From NCBI GenBank assembly GCA_027308685.1, contig DAIDEE010000061.1, forward strand, positions 1 through 64,000: DNA of 64,000 bases, read 5' to 3'. Numbering within the stretch: position 1 is the first letter of the stretch; each line of letters starts with the position of its first letter. Below are positions 32,255 through 41,113 of this stretch, in pieces. The DNA comes from Acidocella sp. (GTDB lineage Bacteria; Pseudomonadota; Alphaproteobacteria; Acetobacterales; Acetobacteraceae). Made by a program: the position numbers and the translations under genes. A model generated the notes under the pieces. It worked only from the letters and a program-made list of their open reading frames with translations, did not search any database and was not told the origin of the DNA.

Positions 32255-33373
32255 TTAATTCGCAAACTGCGCCTGGGTAAGCGGAACGGGGTTGCGATGC
32301 AAGGCGCGTCTGGCCATCATCTCGTAAGCTTGTTTGAACGCCGTGCAGTCCGCCTGGGTGACATTCCAGGGCAACGAGACGCGGATCGCCTGCCCGGCCA
32401 GATCACCCATCCCCATCGCCAGCAACACATGGCTGGCGGCCACCTTACCGGACGAGCAAGCCGAGCCCGCCGATACAGCCACCCCAGCCATATCAAGCGC
32501 GATCAACTGGGTATCCGCCCGCACCCCCGGCAACGCCACGCATAATGTATTAGGCATACGCGCCGCATCAGCACCCATCACCTGGCCACCAATCCCCACA
32601 CAAAAGGCCTCAAGTTCATCACGATATTCGGCGATCTTCACGGCTTCATAAGGTTGGTCAAGCGCTGCGGCCATCCCCGCGATCGCGGCGAGCGCCGGCG
32701 TGCCGCCACGCCAGCCGCGTTCCTGTCCGCCGCCTTTCAACAGCGGCGCCACATGCTCGCCATGAGCACTCGAAAACACCAGCGCCCCCGCCCCGGGCGG
32801 CCCGCCAGCTTTGTGGCCCGAAAGTGCGACCGAACTCGCGCCTAATTTCAGCCAGTCCTCCCGGCATCGTCCAGCCGCCTGCGCCGCATCCACGTGCAAT
32901 ATCGCCCCATGCGCCGCACAAGCCCAGGCCGCCGCCGCAATATCATGTCGTACGCCAGTCTCATTATTCGCCACCATCAGGCACACCAGCGCGTTCGGAT
33001 ATGCCGCCAACATCTGGTCAAGCATCAGTAAATCCACCAGCCCACTCGGCAACACCGGAATCACCGCCGCCTTGGGGGCCGCCGCCCGCACCGCATCATG
33101 CTCGGTGGCGCCCACCAGCACACTGCGGCCGCGCCCCAGCGCGTGAACCGCCAGCGCATTGGCCTCAGTGGCACCAGACGTAAACACGATATCCTGTGCC
33201 CGCGCCGCGAACTGCGCCGCCAGGCTCTCGCGGGCACTCTCCAGCACGCGCCGTGCCGCCCGCCCCGCCTGATGTACCGATGACGGATTGCCCGTCACCT
33301 CCATAGCCGCCAGCGCCGTCGCCCGTGCCTCGGGCCGCAACGGCTCACTCGCATTGGCGTCCAGGTAAATCAT
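32255..33373 (-). CDS. Cysteine desulfurase (NifS/IscS-like)
   Basis: [28 protein letters not shown] lysine; [19 protein letters not shown] catalytic Cys. Confidence 0.93.
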   Translation of the reverse strand: MIYLDANASEPLRPEARATALAAMEVTGNPSSVHQAGRAARRVLESARESLAAQFAARAQDIVFTSGATEANALAVHALGRGRSVLVGATEHDAVRAAAPKAAVIPVLPSGLVDLLMLDQMLAAYPNALVCLMVANNETGVRHDIAAAAWACAAHGAILHVDAAQAAGRCREDWLKLGASSVALSGHKAGGPPGAGALVFSSAHGEHVAPLLKGGGQERGWRGGTPALAAIAGMAAALDQPYEAVKIAEYRDELEAFCVGIGGQVMGADAARMPNTLCVALPGVRADTQLIALDMAGVAVSAGSACSSGKVAASHVLLAMGMGDLAGQAIRVSLPWNVTQADCTAFKQAYEMMARRALHRNPVPLTQAQFAN

Positions 33374-33379
33374 GGTGCC

Positions 33380-34036
33380 TTAAAAAATACGCTCGCGCGC
33401 GGCCTTGGCGATTCGGTTTTCCAAATCGGTCAGCTCCGAGCGCAGCAAATCCACCTCGTGCAGCAGCGGGTCGAGGCAGGGGTCCGAGGGAATCCCATAA
33501 GCGTCGAAGCAGGGCTTTTCATCGCGCTCTACCGGCCTGGCCGGAATCCCCACCACCGTGGTCCCCGCCGGCACCGCAGCCACTACCACCGCATTGGCGC
33601 CAACTCTGGCATTATCGCCGATTAAAATCGCTCCAAGCACCTTCGCCCCGGCCCCGATAATGACGTTATTGCCAATGGTCGGATGCCGCTTGCCCGCTGT
33701 GGAGCTGGTACCGCCCAGGGTAACCTGATGATAAATATACACATCATCGCCAACCTCCGCGGTCTCGCCAATCACCACCCCCATGCCGTGATCAATCACG
33801 AAGCGGCGGCCCAATTTAGCCCCAGGGTGAATTTCGATGCCGGTGAGGAGTCTACCGATATGTGAGGTAAACCGCCCGGCCAGATGCCAGCCATGCCGCC
33901 AGAAAAAACTGGCTACGGCATGGATACCCACCGCATGAAGGCCCGGATAGCAGAGTAAAACCTCGAGATTCGAGCGGGCAGCCGGGTCCCGCTCACGGTA
34001 CGCCCGGACAGTCTCGGTTAAAAACATAAGGGCCAT
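33380..34036 (-). CDS. cysE: Serine O-acetyltransferase
   Basis: Left-handed beta-helix repeats: [43 protein letters not shown]. Confidence 0.94.
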   Translation of the reverse strand: MALMFLTETVRAYRERDPAARSNLEVLLCYPGLHAVGIHAVASFFWRHGWHLAGRFTSHIGRLLTGIEIHPGAKLGRRFVIDHGMGVVIGETAEVGDDVYIYHQVTLGGTSSTAGKRHPTIGNNVIIGAGAKVLGAILIGDNARVGANAVVVAAVPAGTTVVGIPARPVERDEKPCFDAYGIPSDPCLDPLLHEVDLLRSELTDLENRIAKAARERIF

Positions 34037-34219
34037 GCGACATTTCCGTAGGAAAGCTGTGAATAAAGCTCTATATAGACCAACCCTGGGGAAACCCAAA
34101 CTGTAATCTACCCATGGTCAGCCGTAAGACCGGAAGCCGAGATGGCGCTCCGCATCGCAAGTTTCAACCATAGCGAGATTACCCGCGTGACACGGATTTG
34201 ATGAAAGACGAGTGATAGA

Positions 34220-34885
34220 ATGCCTGAAGTGATGTTTGCCGGGCCGGAAGGCCGTCTCGAGGGTCGTTACCACCACGCGAAGGAACGCGGCGCCCCGCTA
34301 GCGCTGGTGCTGCACCCTCACCCGCTGCATGGCGGCACCATGAACAATCGCATCACCTATTCTATGTACCAGGTGTTCCAGCGTCTCGGCTTCTCGGTCA
34401 TGCGTTTCAACTTCCGCGGTGTCGGTCGTAGCCAGAGCAAGTTCGATGGCGGCATGGGCGAAATCAACGACGCCGCCGCGGCATTGGACTGGATGCAGGC
34501 CCTCAACCCCGGCCATGGTGGCCTGTGGATCGCCGGCTACTCGTTTGGTGCCTTCGTGGGTATGCAACTCCTGATGCGCCGCCCGGAAGTTTCCGGCTGG
34601 GTTTCCGTGGCACCGCCGGCGGCCCACTACGACTTCGGGTTCCTCGCACCTTGCCCCTGCAGCGGGCTGATGATCCATGGCGATTCCGATGAAATGGTAC
34701 CGGAAATTTCGGTGCGTAAACTGGTGGATAAGCTCAACCTGCAAAAGGGTGTGGCCATCGACTACCGGGTGTTCGAAGGCGCTGACCATGTGTTCGCCAA
34801 CCATGCGGATAAGGTAACCGAGGCGGTGGAAGGCTATGTCAGCCAATCCCTCGCCCGCAAGCAAATGGCCCTGGCCGCTGACTGA
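34220..34885 (+). CDS. Alpha/beta hydrolase
   Basis: LVLHPHPLHGGTMNNRI...NFRGVGRSQSKFDGG...IAGYSFGAFVGMQL. Confidence 0.9.
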   Translation: MPEVMFAGPEGRLEGRYHHAKERGAPLALVLHPHPLHGGTMNNRITYSMYQVFQRLGFSVMRFNFRGVGRSQSKFDGGMGEINDAAAALDWMQALNPGHGGLWIAGYSFGAFVGMQLLMRRPEVSGWVSVAPPAAHYDFGFLAPCPCSGLMIHGDSDEMVPEISVRKLVDKLNLQKGVAIDYRVFEGADHVFANHADKVTEAVEGYVSQSLARKQMALAAD

Positions 34886-34901
34886 CCATTAACCGCGCCA
34901 G

Positions 34902-34932
34902 TCGTGATCCCCGCGCAAGCGGGAGATTTTTT
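34902..34932. repeat. Intergenic hairpin repeat, copy 3 (diverged): TCGTGATCCCCGCGCAAGCGGGAGATTTTTT
   Basis: Same CCCGC-GCAA-GCGGG core as copies 1 and 2, with T-tract. Confidence 0.65.
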
Positions 34933-34935
34933 CCT

Positions 34936-34965
34936 AAAAACGGCCCCAACTTCGGGGCCGTTTTT
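34936..34965 (+). terminator. Rho-independent terminator
   Basis: AAAAACGGCCCC-AACTTC-GGGGCCGTTTTT perfect 12-bp stem. Confidence 0.92.
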
Positions 34966-34976
34966 GTGTCGGCCCT

Positions 34977-34990
34977 TTGACCCACGTCAA
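34977..34990 (+). promoter_or_regulatory. Putative FNR/FixK-type box TTGACCCACGTCAA
   Basis: TTGA-N6-TCAA palindrome centred about 60 bp upstream of the ATG at 35044; CTAAAC -10-like element 35 bp downstream of the box start. Confidence 0.6.
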
Positions 34991-35043
34991 GGCCGTTCCG
35001 CCGCGCCCCGCCTAAACAAACTCCACAGACCTGGAGATTAAAC

Positions 35044-35394
35044 ATGATCGTAAATTGGCGCGACCTCATCACCAACATGAACGGCGGAATTAAGTCTCTG
35101 CGTCAGGGGGCTCCCGATGTCATGAAGAGCTTCTCGGAAATGGCCAAAGCCGCTCATAGTGGTGATGCGCTGGACCCGAAAACCAAAGAGCTGATCGCGC
35201 TGGCCTTGGGTGTCGCCACCCGCTGCGCCCCCTGCATCGCTTATCATGCCGAAGGTGCCGCCAAACTGGGTGCCACCCGCGCCGAAGTGCTGGAGACCAT
35301 GGCGATGTCCATCTACATGGGGGCTGGCCCCTCCGCGATGTACGCCGCCCAGGCCCTCGAAGCCTTCGACCAGCTCGCCACTCCCGCCGTTTGA
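35044..35394 (+). CDS. Carboxymuconolactone decarboxylase / AhpD-like protein
   Basis: LDPKTKELIALALGVATRCAPCIAYHAEGA (CxxC-like RCAPCIAYH). Confidence 0.92.
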   Translation: MIVNWRDLITNMNGGIKSLRQGAPDVMKSFSEMAKAAHSGDALDPKTKELIALALGVATRCAPCIAYHAEGAAKLGATRAEVLETMAMSIYMGAGPSAMYAAQALEAFDQLATPAV

Positions 35395-35421
35395 ACGCCC
35401 TTAAGTCGCAAAGACCCAGCC

Positions 35422-36039
35422 ATGACCCTCGCACTCCAAGTATCCCCGTCTGCACGGCGCCCCTGCGGCTGCGGCAATCTCGGCGCCGCCGACCCCGCCT
35501 TCGCCACCCCGCCGGTTGATCCACTCACCACCGAGGAAGCCGACGACCTGACCGCGATGCGCGAGGAGGAGAAAGTCGCCCGCGATGTTTATTTGCGCCT
35601 GTTTGATCGCTGGGGCCTGCGACCATTCGGCAATATCAGCGGCTCGGAACAATCGCACATGGACATGCTGCTGGTCCTACTGAACCGCTATGACCTCCCC
35701 GACCCGGTGCGCCATCTCGACATCGGCGCGTTCCAAAGCCCCGCCATGCAAAAACTGCACGACAACCTGCTGGCCCGCGGCCTGCAAAGCGAGTCCGAGG
35801 CAATCTGCGTCGGGTTGTTCATCGAAGAACTTGATATCGCTGATCTCCAACGTGCCACGCAACGCACCAGTAAGCCCGATATCCAGATGGTGTTCGCGCG
35901 CCTCGAAAAAGGCTCACGCAACCATTTGCGGGCCTTTCATCGCTGGATGCGCGGCCTCGGCGCGCATTATGTCCCCGCCCACCTCAGCCCAACAGCATTT
36001 GACACGATCGCCCACTCTAGCCACGAGCCCTGCGGGTAG
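35422..36039 (+). CDS. DUF2202 ferritin-like domain protein
   Basis: LTAMREEEKVARDVYLRLFDRWGLRPFGNISGSEQSHMD; later SRNHLRAFHRWM. Confidence 0.88.
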   Translation: MTLALQVSPSARRPCGCGNLGAADPAFATPPVDPLTTEEADDLTAMREEEKVARDVYLRLFDRWGLRPFGNISGSEQSHMDMLLVLLNRYDLPDPVRHLDIGAFQSPAMQKLHDNLLARGLQSESEAICVGLFIEELDIADLQRATQRTSKPDIQMVFARLEKGSRNHLRAFHRWMRGLGAHYVPAHLSPTAFDTIAHSSHEPCG

Positions 36040-36156
36040 CTGCCGGAATCATTCGGCACACCACTTGCTTGTTATTGTACTAAGCAGGGCCCGGACCACC
36101 GGACCAGGACGAGGTTTTGTTTACACCTCGTCATGCTGAACAGGAGTTAGTGTCAC

Positions 36157-37173
36157 GTGGATGAAACAATCAGCCGCCGTTCGTTGCTTGCAGCCATCGA
36201 GAGCGACCCCTCTGCGACCGACGAACTCGAGATCATCGTCAAAAAGGTTTTTGCCCAATATTCAAGCAATCTAACTGGCGAACTGGCTGATTATATACCG
36301 GAACTGGCCAAAGTACCCGCCAACCAGTTCGGCATTGCGCTCGGCCTGCCAACCGGCCGGGTGGTTATGGTGGGCGACGCCCAGGAGCCTTTCACCATCC
36401 AATCCATCTCAAAAGCCTTCACCTACGCGCTGCTGTTGGACATGATCGGCCCTGATGAAACCGCCAAAGTGGTGGGCGTGCAACCCAGCGGTGATCCGTT
36501 CAACACCATTTCACTCGACGGCCGCACCAACCGCCCCTTCAATCCCATGGTAAACACTGGCGCTATCGCGGTGGCCGGCAAATTACGGGAATTACTGGGC
36601 GCGGATGCATTCACCAAAATCCTCGAGCTATTCGGCCAGGCTGCCGGTCGCAAGCTCGATCTCGACAATAATATCTTTGAGTCCGAGCGCGAAACCGGTC
36701 ACCGCAACCGCGCCATCGGCCACCTGCTGCGCGCCGCTGATGTGTATCCGCTGCCGGTCGATGACGTTCTGGATGTCTATTTCAAGCAATGCTCCATCCT
36801 GGTCACCGCCGCCGACCTTGCCGGGATGGGCGCCACCCTAGCCAACCTCGGCACTAACCCGATGACCGGCAAGCGGGTCTTCGGGCTGGACGCAGTGCGC
36901 CAGACGCTCTCGGTGATGTTTACCTGCGGCATGTACGACGGCGCTGGCGATTGGGCCTGCAAGGTGGGCCTGCCTGCCAAAAGCGGCGTCGGCGGCGGCA
37001 TCCTGGCGGTGGTCAACCGTCAGATCGGGGTCGCAGTTTTCTCGCCCCGCCTGGATACCAACGGCAATTCGGTCCGCGGCCAACTCAGTTGCGCCAAACT
37101 CGCCGAGGATCTCGGTCTGCACGCCTTCGACGCGCTTAACCACGGCTCCAGCTTTTTACGTGGAATGCTGTAA
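36157..37173 (+). CDS. glsA: Glutaminase
   Basis: VGDAQEPFTIQSISKAFTYAL, NPMVNTGAIA, GTNPMTGKRVF motifs; GTG start. Confidence 0.94.
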   Translation: MDETISRRSLLAAIESDPSATDELEIIVKKVFAQYSSNLTGELADYIPELAKVPANQFGIALGLPTGRVVMVGDAQEPFTIQSISKAFTYALLLDMIGPDETAKVVGVQPSGDPFNTISLDGRTNRPFNPMVNTGAIAVAGKLRELLGADAFTKILELFGQAAGRKLDLDNNIFESERETGHRNRAIGHLLRAADVYPLPVDDVLDVYFKQCSILVTAADLAGMGATLANLGTNPMTGKRVFGLDAVRQTLSVMFTCGMYDGAGDWACKVGLPAKSGVGGGILAVVNRQIGVAVFSPRLDTNGNSVRGQLSCAKLAEDLGLHAFDALNHGSSFLRGML

Positions 37174-38010
37174 AAATGTGGTTATCTCGCCGATCGTCAA
37201 CTCATCCATCAGCGCCGGCGCGTGGCCGGCATCCCCCACGACCAAGCCCTTCGCACCTCCCGCCTGCATCAGTTCAAACGTGTCGGTCGTTAACAAATCG
37301 CTGCTGGCACCACGAATCACCAGCGTCGGCGCTTTAATCATTTCAAATACCGGCCATAAATCCACATCCGCCGGGGTGTTACCAACGATCGGCTCGATGA
37401 TTTTCGGGTCGTAATGCAGCGCATAAGCACTGCCCCCCGCGGCATCCAGCACCGAACGCGCTGAGATTCGCGCCAAATAATGCCATTGCGCGTCGCTCAG
37501 AGCACCGAACGGCGCATGGATCACCCGCAGATGCGCTTCCAATGCCGCCATCGTCTGAAAATTTTGCGGCGCCTCCGACATATAGTCGCGAATCCGCGCC
37601 AGCGCCGCCTTGGGAATATGCGGGCCGATGTCGTTGAGCACCAACGCGGTAATCGGTGAATTTCCAGCCGCAGCCGTCATCATGCCGCAAATGCCGCCTA
37701 GCGACGTGCCCACCCACGCCACAGGCTTGTTGATCGCCGCCAGCAAATGCGCCAGCGCCGCCACATAGGTCGGAGGCTGATACAACGCCCCGCTCGGCAA
37801 CCAATCGGACTTTCCGCGTCCTGGTAAATCCGGGCAGATCACATGAAAATGCTCAGCCAGCCGCATCGCCAGCGGATCAAAATCCCGGCCATTGCGGGTC
37901 AGCCCATGCACGCAAACCACTGCCGGTGCCGCCGGATTGCCAAACTCCACATATGCCAGCCGGTAAAACGCCGTGCCGAGCAAATATGGAACAGACCCTG
38001 CACGCGCCAT
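37156..38010 (-). CDS. Alpha/beta fold hydrolase
   Basis: VCVHGLTRNGRDFDPLA...WVGTSLGGICGM...VGDAGHAPALMD. Confidence 0.9.
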   Translation of the reverse strand: MARAGSVPYLLGTAFYRLAYVEFGNPAAPAVVCVHGLTRNGRDFDPLAMRLAEHFHVICPDLPGRGKSDWLPSGALYQPPTYVAALAHLLAAINKPVAWVGTSLGGICGMMTAAAGNSPITALVLNDIGPHIPKAALARIRDYMSEAPQNFQTMAALEAHLRVIHAPFGALSDAQWHYLARISARSVLDAAGGSAYALHYDPKIIEPIVGNTPADVDLWPVFEMIKAPTLVIRGASSDLLTTDTFELMQAGGAKGLVVGDAGHAPALMDELTIGEITTFLQHST

Positions 38011-38021
38011 GATATTTACCC

Positions 38022-39233
38022 CTAAATAATGTTCTTGGCCCGCAAATCATGAAGGGCCGCTTCATCAAATCCCAGCCAACTGGCCAGCACGTCGTCCGTA
38101 TGTTCGCCCAAAATCGGCGGCGGTAAGCGGTAGTCAGCCGGTGTCTCGGAAAGCCGTACCGGATTCGCAACCAATTTCATCGCAACGCCGCTGCCGTGCT
38201 GCATCTCAATCAAATTATTCCTGGCAATAACATGCGGATCAGCGAATACCTGTTCAAGGGTGTTAATCGGCCCGCAGCCAATTTTCAGTGCTTCAAGTTT
38301 TTCGATCCACGTCGCTGTGGTCATGGTTTTCATAATCACCGCCAGCGTGTCGGTGACCAGTTGGCGGTTCATCACCCGCGCCGCATTGGTGACAAACCGC
38401 TCATCGGCCAACAGCGCCGCGGCGCCAAAATTGTTGCAAAACTTCGCAAATGTCGGGTCATTGCCGATGGACAGCACAATATAACCGTCAGCCGTCGCAA
38501 ATACCTGGTACGGCACGATGTTGGGGTGATTATTGCCCAGCCGCACCGGCGAAACCCCGGTTGCCAGATAATTCATTCCCTGGTTGGCCAGCCACGCCAC
38601 ATGCGTATCCAGCATCCCGATATCCACCTGCTGGCCCAGCCCGGTGCGCTCCTTGTGGCGAAGCGCGGCCAGCACGCCGATGCAGCCGTACAACCCGGCA
38701 AACACATCCGCCACCGGCACGCCCACCTTTTGCGGCTCTCCCTCCGGGTCGCCGGTCAGGCTCATAATCCCGCCCATCGCCTGGATCAGCCCGTCATAAC
38801 CGGGGCGCGGCGCATAAGGCCCGGTCTGGCCGAAGCCGGTGATCGAGCAATACACCATGCCGGGGTGGATTTTATGCACATCCTCATAGCCCAGACCATA
38901 TTTGGCCAAAGCGCCCACTTTAAAATTCTCGACCAGAATATCGCATTGCAGCAACAGCTTGCGGGCAATCTCCTGGCCCTGCGGCGTTGCGATATCCAGC
39001 GTCACCGAGCGCTTATTGCGGTTCACACCGGAAAAATAAGCACTCTCAGACGTCCCCGGCATCACCGGCGGCGCAAATCCACGGGTGTCATCGCCACTAC
39101 CAGGCTTCTCAATTTTAATAACATCAGCCCCCATGTCTGCCAGCATTTGTACACAGGTGGGACCGGCCAGAACGCGGGTCAAATCGAAAACTTTAAGCCC
39201 TGTCAGCGGGCCGCTGGGTTTTTTTGTTGTCAT
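38022..39233 (-). CDS. CaiB/BaiF family CoA-transferase
   Basis: GLKVFDLTRVLAGPTCVQMLADMGADVIKIEKPGSGDDTRGFAPP; start set at MTTKKPSG. Confidence 0.94.
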   Translation of the reverse strand: MTTKKPSGPLTGLKVFDLTRVLAGPTCVQMLADMGADVIKIEKPGSGDDTRGFAPPVMPGTSESAYFSGVNRNKRSVTLDIATPQGQEIARKLLLQCDILVENFKVGALAKYGLGYEDVHKIHPGMVYCSITGFGQTGPYAPRPGYDGLIQAMGGIMSLTGDPEGEPQKVGVPVADVFAGLYGCIGVLAALRHKERTGLGQQVDIGMLDTHVAWLANQGMNYLATGVSPVRLGNNHPNIVPYQVFATADGYIVLSIGNDPTFAKFCNNFGAAALLADERFVTNAARVMNRQLVTDTLAVIMKTMTTATWIEKLEALKIGCGPINTLEQVFADPHVIARNNLIEMQHGSGVAMKLVANPVRLSETPADYRLPPPILGEHTDDVLASWLGFDEAALHDLRAKNII

Positions 39234-39309
39234 GAAATCCGCATAAACGATCAAACCAGCCCCGACAACATGCCGTATTTTTGCCATACAGCGGGCCGAA
39301 ACTGCTTGC

Positions 39310-39750
39310 ATGAGTCAAACAATTACGAATTTCAACACGCCCGCCCTGTTTCAGGGCGTCATCGCCCGCCGCCTCTGCGCCTTCGTGCTGGACCTCATCT
39401 TCATGAGCATCATCGGCTGGGTGGTGGCCACCAACATCTTCATCTTTGGGTTGTTCACCTTCGGGCTCGGCTTTTTCATGTTTCATATCATGCCGTTTTT
39501 CCCGATCATTTATTATACATTTCTGGTGGCCACCGGCGGCACCCCCGGCCAGCGCATTTTTGGCCTCGCTGTCCGCCAGGATATCGACCTCTCAGCCCCC
39601 TCACCGGCCCAGGCGCTGGTCTGGACCATTCTGCTTTGGCTGAGCTTTTTCTTGCTTGCAGGGCTGCCTTTTGCCATGGCTCTGGTTGGCGAACGCCACC
39701 GCGCAGGTCACGATGTGTTCTCGGGGCTGGTAATTATACGAATCCGCTAA
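39310..39750 (+). CDS. RDD family membrane protein
   Basis: RRLCAFVLDLIFMSIIGWVVA and TPGQRIFGLAVRQD; ends with GHDVFSGLVIIRIR. Confidence 0.88.
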   Translation: MSQTITNFNTPALFQGVIARRLCAFVLDLIFMSIIGWVVATNIFIFGLFTFGLGFFMFHIMPFFPIIYYTFLVATGGTPGQRIFGLAVRQDIDLSAPSPAQALVWTILLWLSFFLLAGLPFAMALVGERHRAGHDVFSGLVIIRIR

Positions 39751-39795
39751 AACAGTGCTTGACGTGACCACGGACAAGCACAAACATAATACTAG

Positions 39796-40578
39796 ATGAG
39801 CTTCAAACCTGCCCGCCGTCCGCATTTCTTTTATACCACGGCACCATTGCCGTGCCCGTATGTGGCCGGCCGGACTGAACGTAAGGTTGTAACCGAACTA
39901 GCCGGCGTAAGTGCCGAAAGCCTGCACGACCGTCTCTCGCGCGGCGGGTTCCGGCGCAGCCATAACATCGCGTATGCGCCGGTCTGCCCAAGCTGCAATT
40001 CGTGCATCCCCATTCGCATCCGTGCGCAGGACTTTACCCCCAGCCGCACCCACAAACGGCTGAACAAACTTAACGCCGACCTGAGCGTGCGTGAAATGCC
40101 CCCGCGGGCCACCGCCGAACAATACCAGCTATTTCAGCACTACCAGCAGGCTCGCCATGGCGATGGCGATATGGCCACCATGAGCTTCTATGATTACCGC
40201 GCCATGGTCGAGGACACCCCAATTGAAACCTCAATCATCGAATTCCGGGACCGCCAGGAACGCCTGCTCGGCGCCTGTCTGATCGACCGCGTGGGCGATG
40301 GCTACTCCGCTGTTTACAGCTTCTTCACCCCTGAGGCTGATGAACGCTCGCTCGGCACCCAGGCAATCCTCTGGCTGATCAACCGCACCGTTGAGCTCGA
40401 CCTACCCTATGTTTATCTCGGCTACTGGGTCGCCGAGAGCCGCAAAATGGCTTATAAAGCCAAATTCCGGCCCAGCGAGATACTGCGTGGTGGCCAATGG
40501 CGTCCGTTGACGGAGGCTACGCTCGCCGCCAAGCCAGCCGCCCCGGTGAGAGAGCGACAACTCGTCTCGACGCGCTGA
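39796..40578 (+). CDS. bpt: Arginyl/leucyl-tRNA-protein transferase (Bpt/Ate family)
   Basis: PCPYVAGRTERKVVTEL, GFRRSHNIAYAPVCPSCNSCIPIRI, YVYLGYWVAESRKMAYKAKFRP. Confidence 0.94.
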   Translation: MSFKPARRPHFFYTTAPLPCPYVAGRTERKVVTELAGVSAESLHDRLSRGGFRRSHNIAYAPVCPSCNSCIPIRIRAQDFTPSRTHKRLNKLNADLSVREMPPRATAEQYQLFQHYQQARHGDGDMATMSFYDYRAMVEDTPIETSIIEFRDRQERLLGACLIDRVGDGYSAVYSFFTPEADERSLGTQAILWLINRTVELDLPYVYLGYWVAESRKMAYKAKFRPSEILRGGQWRPLTEATLAAKPAAPVRERQLVSTR

Positions 40579-40642
40579 AACCGTAGTAACTCCCACCCGC
40601 ATTGCGTCGTACCACTGGCCTTGCTACAGCCTCTCCCACGGT

Positions 40643-40719
40643 CGGAGCGTAGCGCAGCCTGGTAGCGCACCAGTCTGGGGGACTGGGGGCCGTGGGTTCG
40701 AATCCCGCCGCTCCGACCA
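40643..40719 (+). tRNA. tRNA-Pro (anticodon GGG)
   Basis: CGGAGCG acceptor stem pairs with CGCTCCG; anticodon arm CCAGT-CTGGGGG-ACTGG; GGTTCGAATCC T-arm; encoded CCA. Confidence 0.96.
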
Positions 40720-40784
40720 TATTACCAAAATATCACGAATATTGCAGCACAGCGCCCGCGCCGCTGGCGCGTCACCAAAGATTA

Positions 40785-40798
40785 TTGATATTCATCAA
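40785..40798 (+). promoter_or_regulatory. Putative FNR/FixK box TTGATATTCATCAA
   Basis: Exact TTGAT-N4-ATCAA consensus centred about 62 bp upstream of the ATG at 40854; CTAAGT -10-like element 34 bp downstream of the box start. Confidence 0.7.
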
Positions 40799-40853
40799 TG
40801 CAAAACATCGGCGTTGCGCTAAGTTGCGCATCTATTCTCCATAGGAGACCACC

Positions 40854-41105
40854 ATGTCCGCCAATGTCCCGCGCGAGCCAAATCTCTTCAGCACCTACCA
40901 GGATATGTTCCTGAGCCATCAAAAACTAATGCCCTACACCGGGCTGGCGCAAACCCTCACCCAGACCACCCGGCGTGTGATCGACGCTCAGATCGCTTAC
41001 GCCCAGACCATCATGACCGCGAATGCCGCGTTGCTTGAAGCCATGATGGCGCGCCCTGCCGCCGATGACATTGGCCCCAGCAAGGCCGCGAAACAGCCGG
41101 ACTGA
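40854..41105 (+). CDS. Small conserved protein, possibly phasin-like, first gene of the PHB/acetate operon
   Basis: Helical 83-aa ORF with RBS (AGGAG); 8 nt before fabI-like gene. Confidence 0.6.
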   Translation: MSANVPREPNLFSTYQDMFLSHQKLMPYTGLAQTLTQTTRRVIDAQIAYAQTIMTANAALLEAMMARPAADDIGPSKAAKQPD

Positions 41106-41113
41106 ACATCCGC

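Noticed and set aside
38196-39767. 523-aa plus-strand ORF over the CoA-transferase and RDD genes
   Set aside because: Antisense to a clear CaiB/BaiF protein; composition (H/R/Q-rich) is not protein-like.
39756-39795. Sigma70 promoter TTGACG...TAATAC before bpt
   Set aside because: Spacing between the hexamers is about 22 nt, outside the usual 16-18.
40720-40853. Pho-box upstream of the PhaC/Pta/AckA operon
   Set aside because: Looked for CTGTCAT-type direct repeats because of the rhizobial precedent I recall; none seen.
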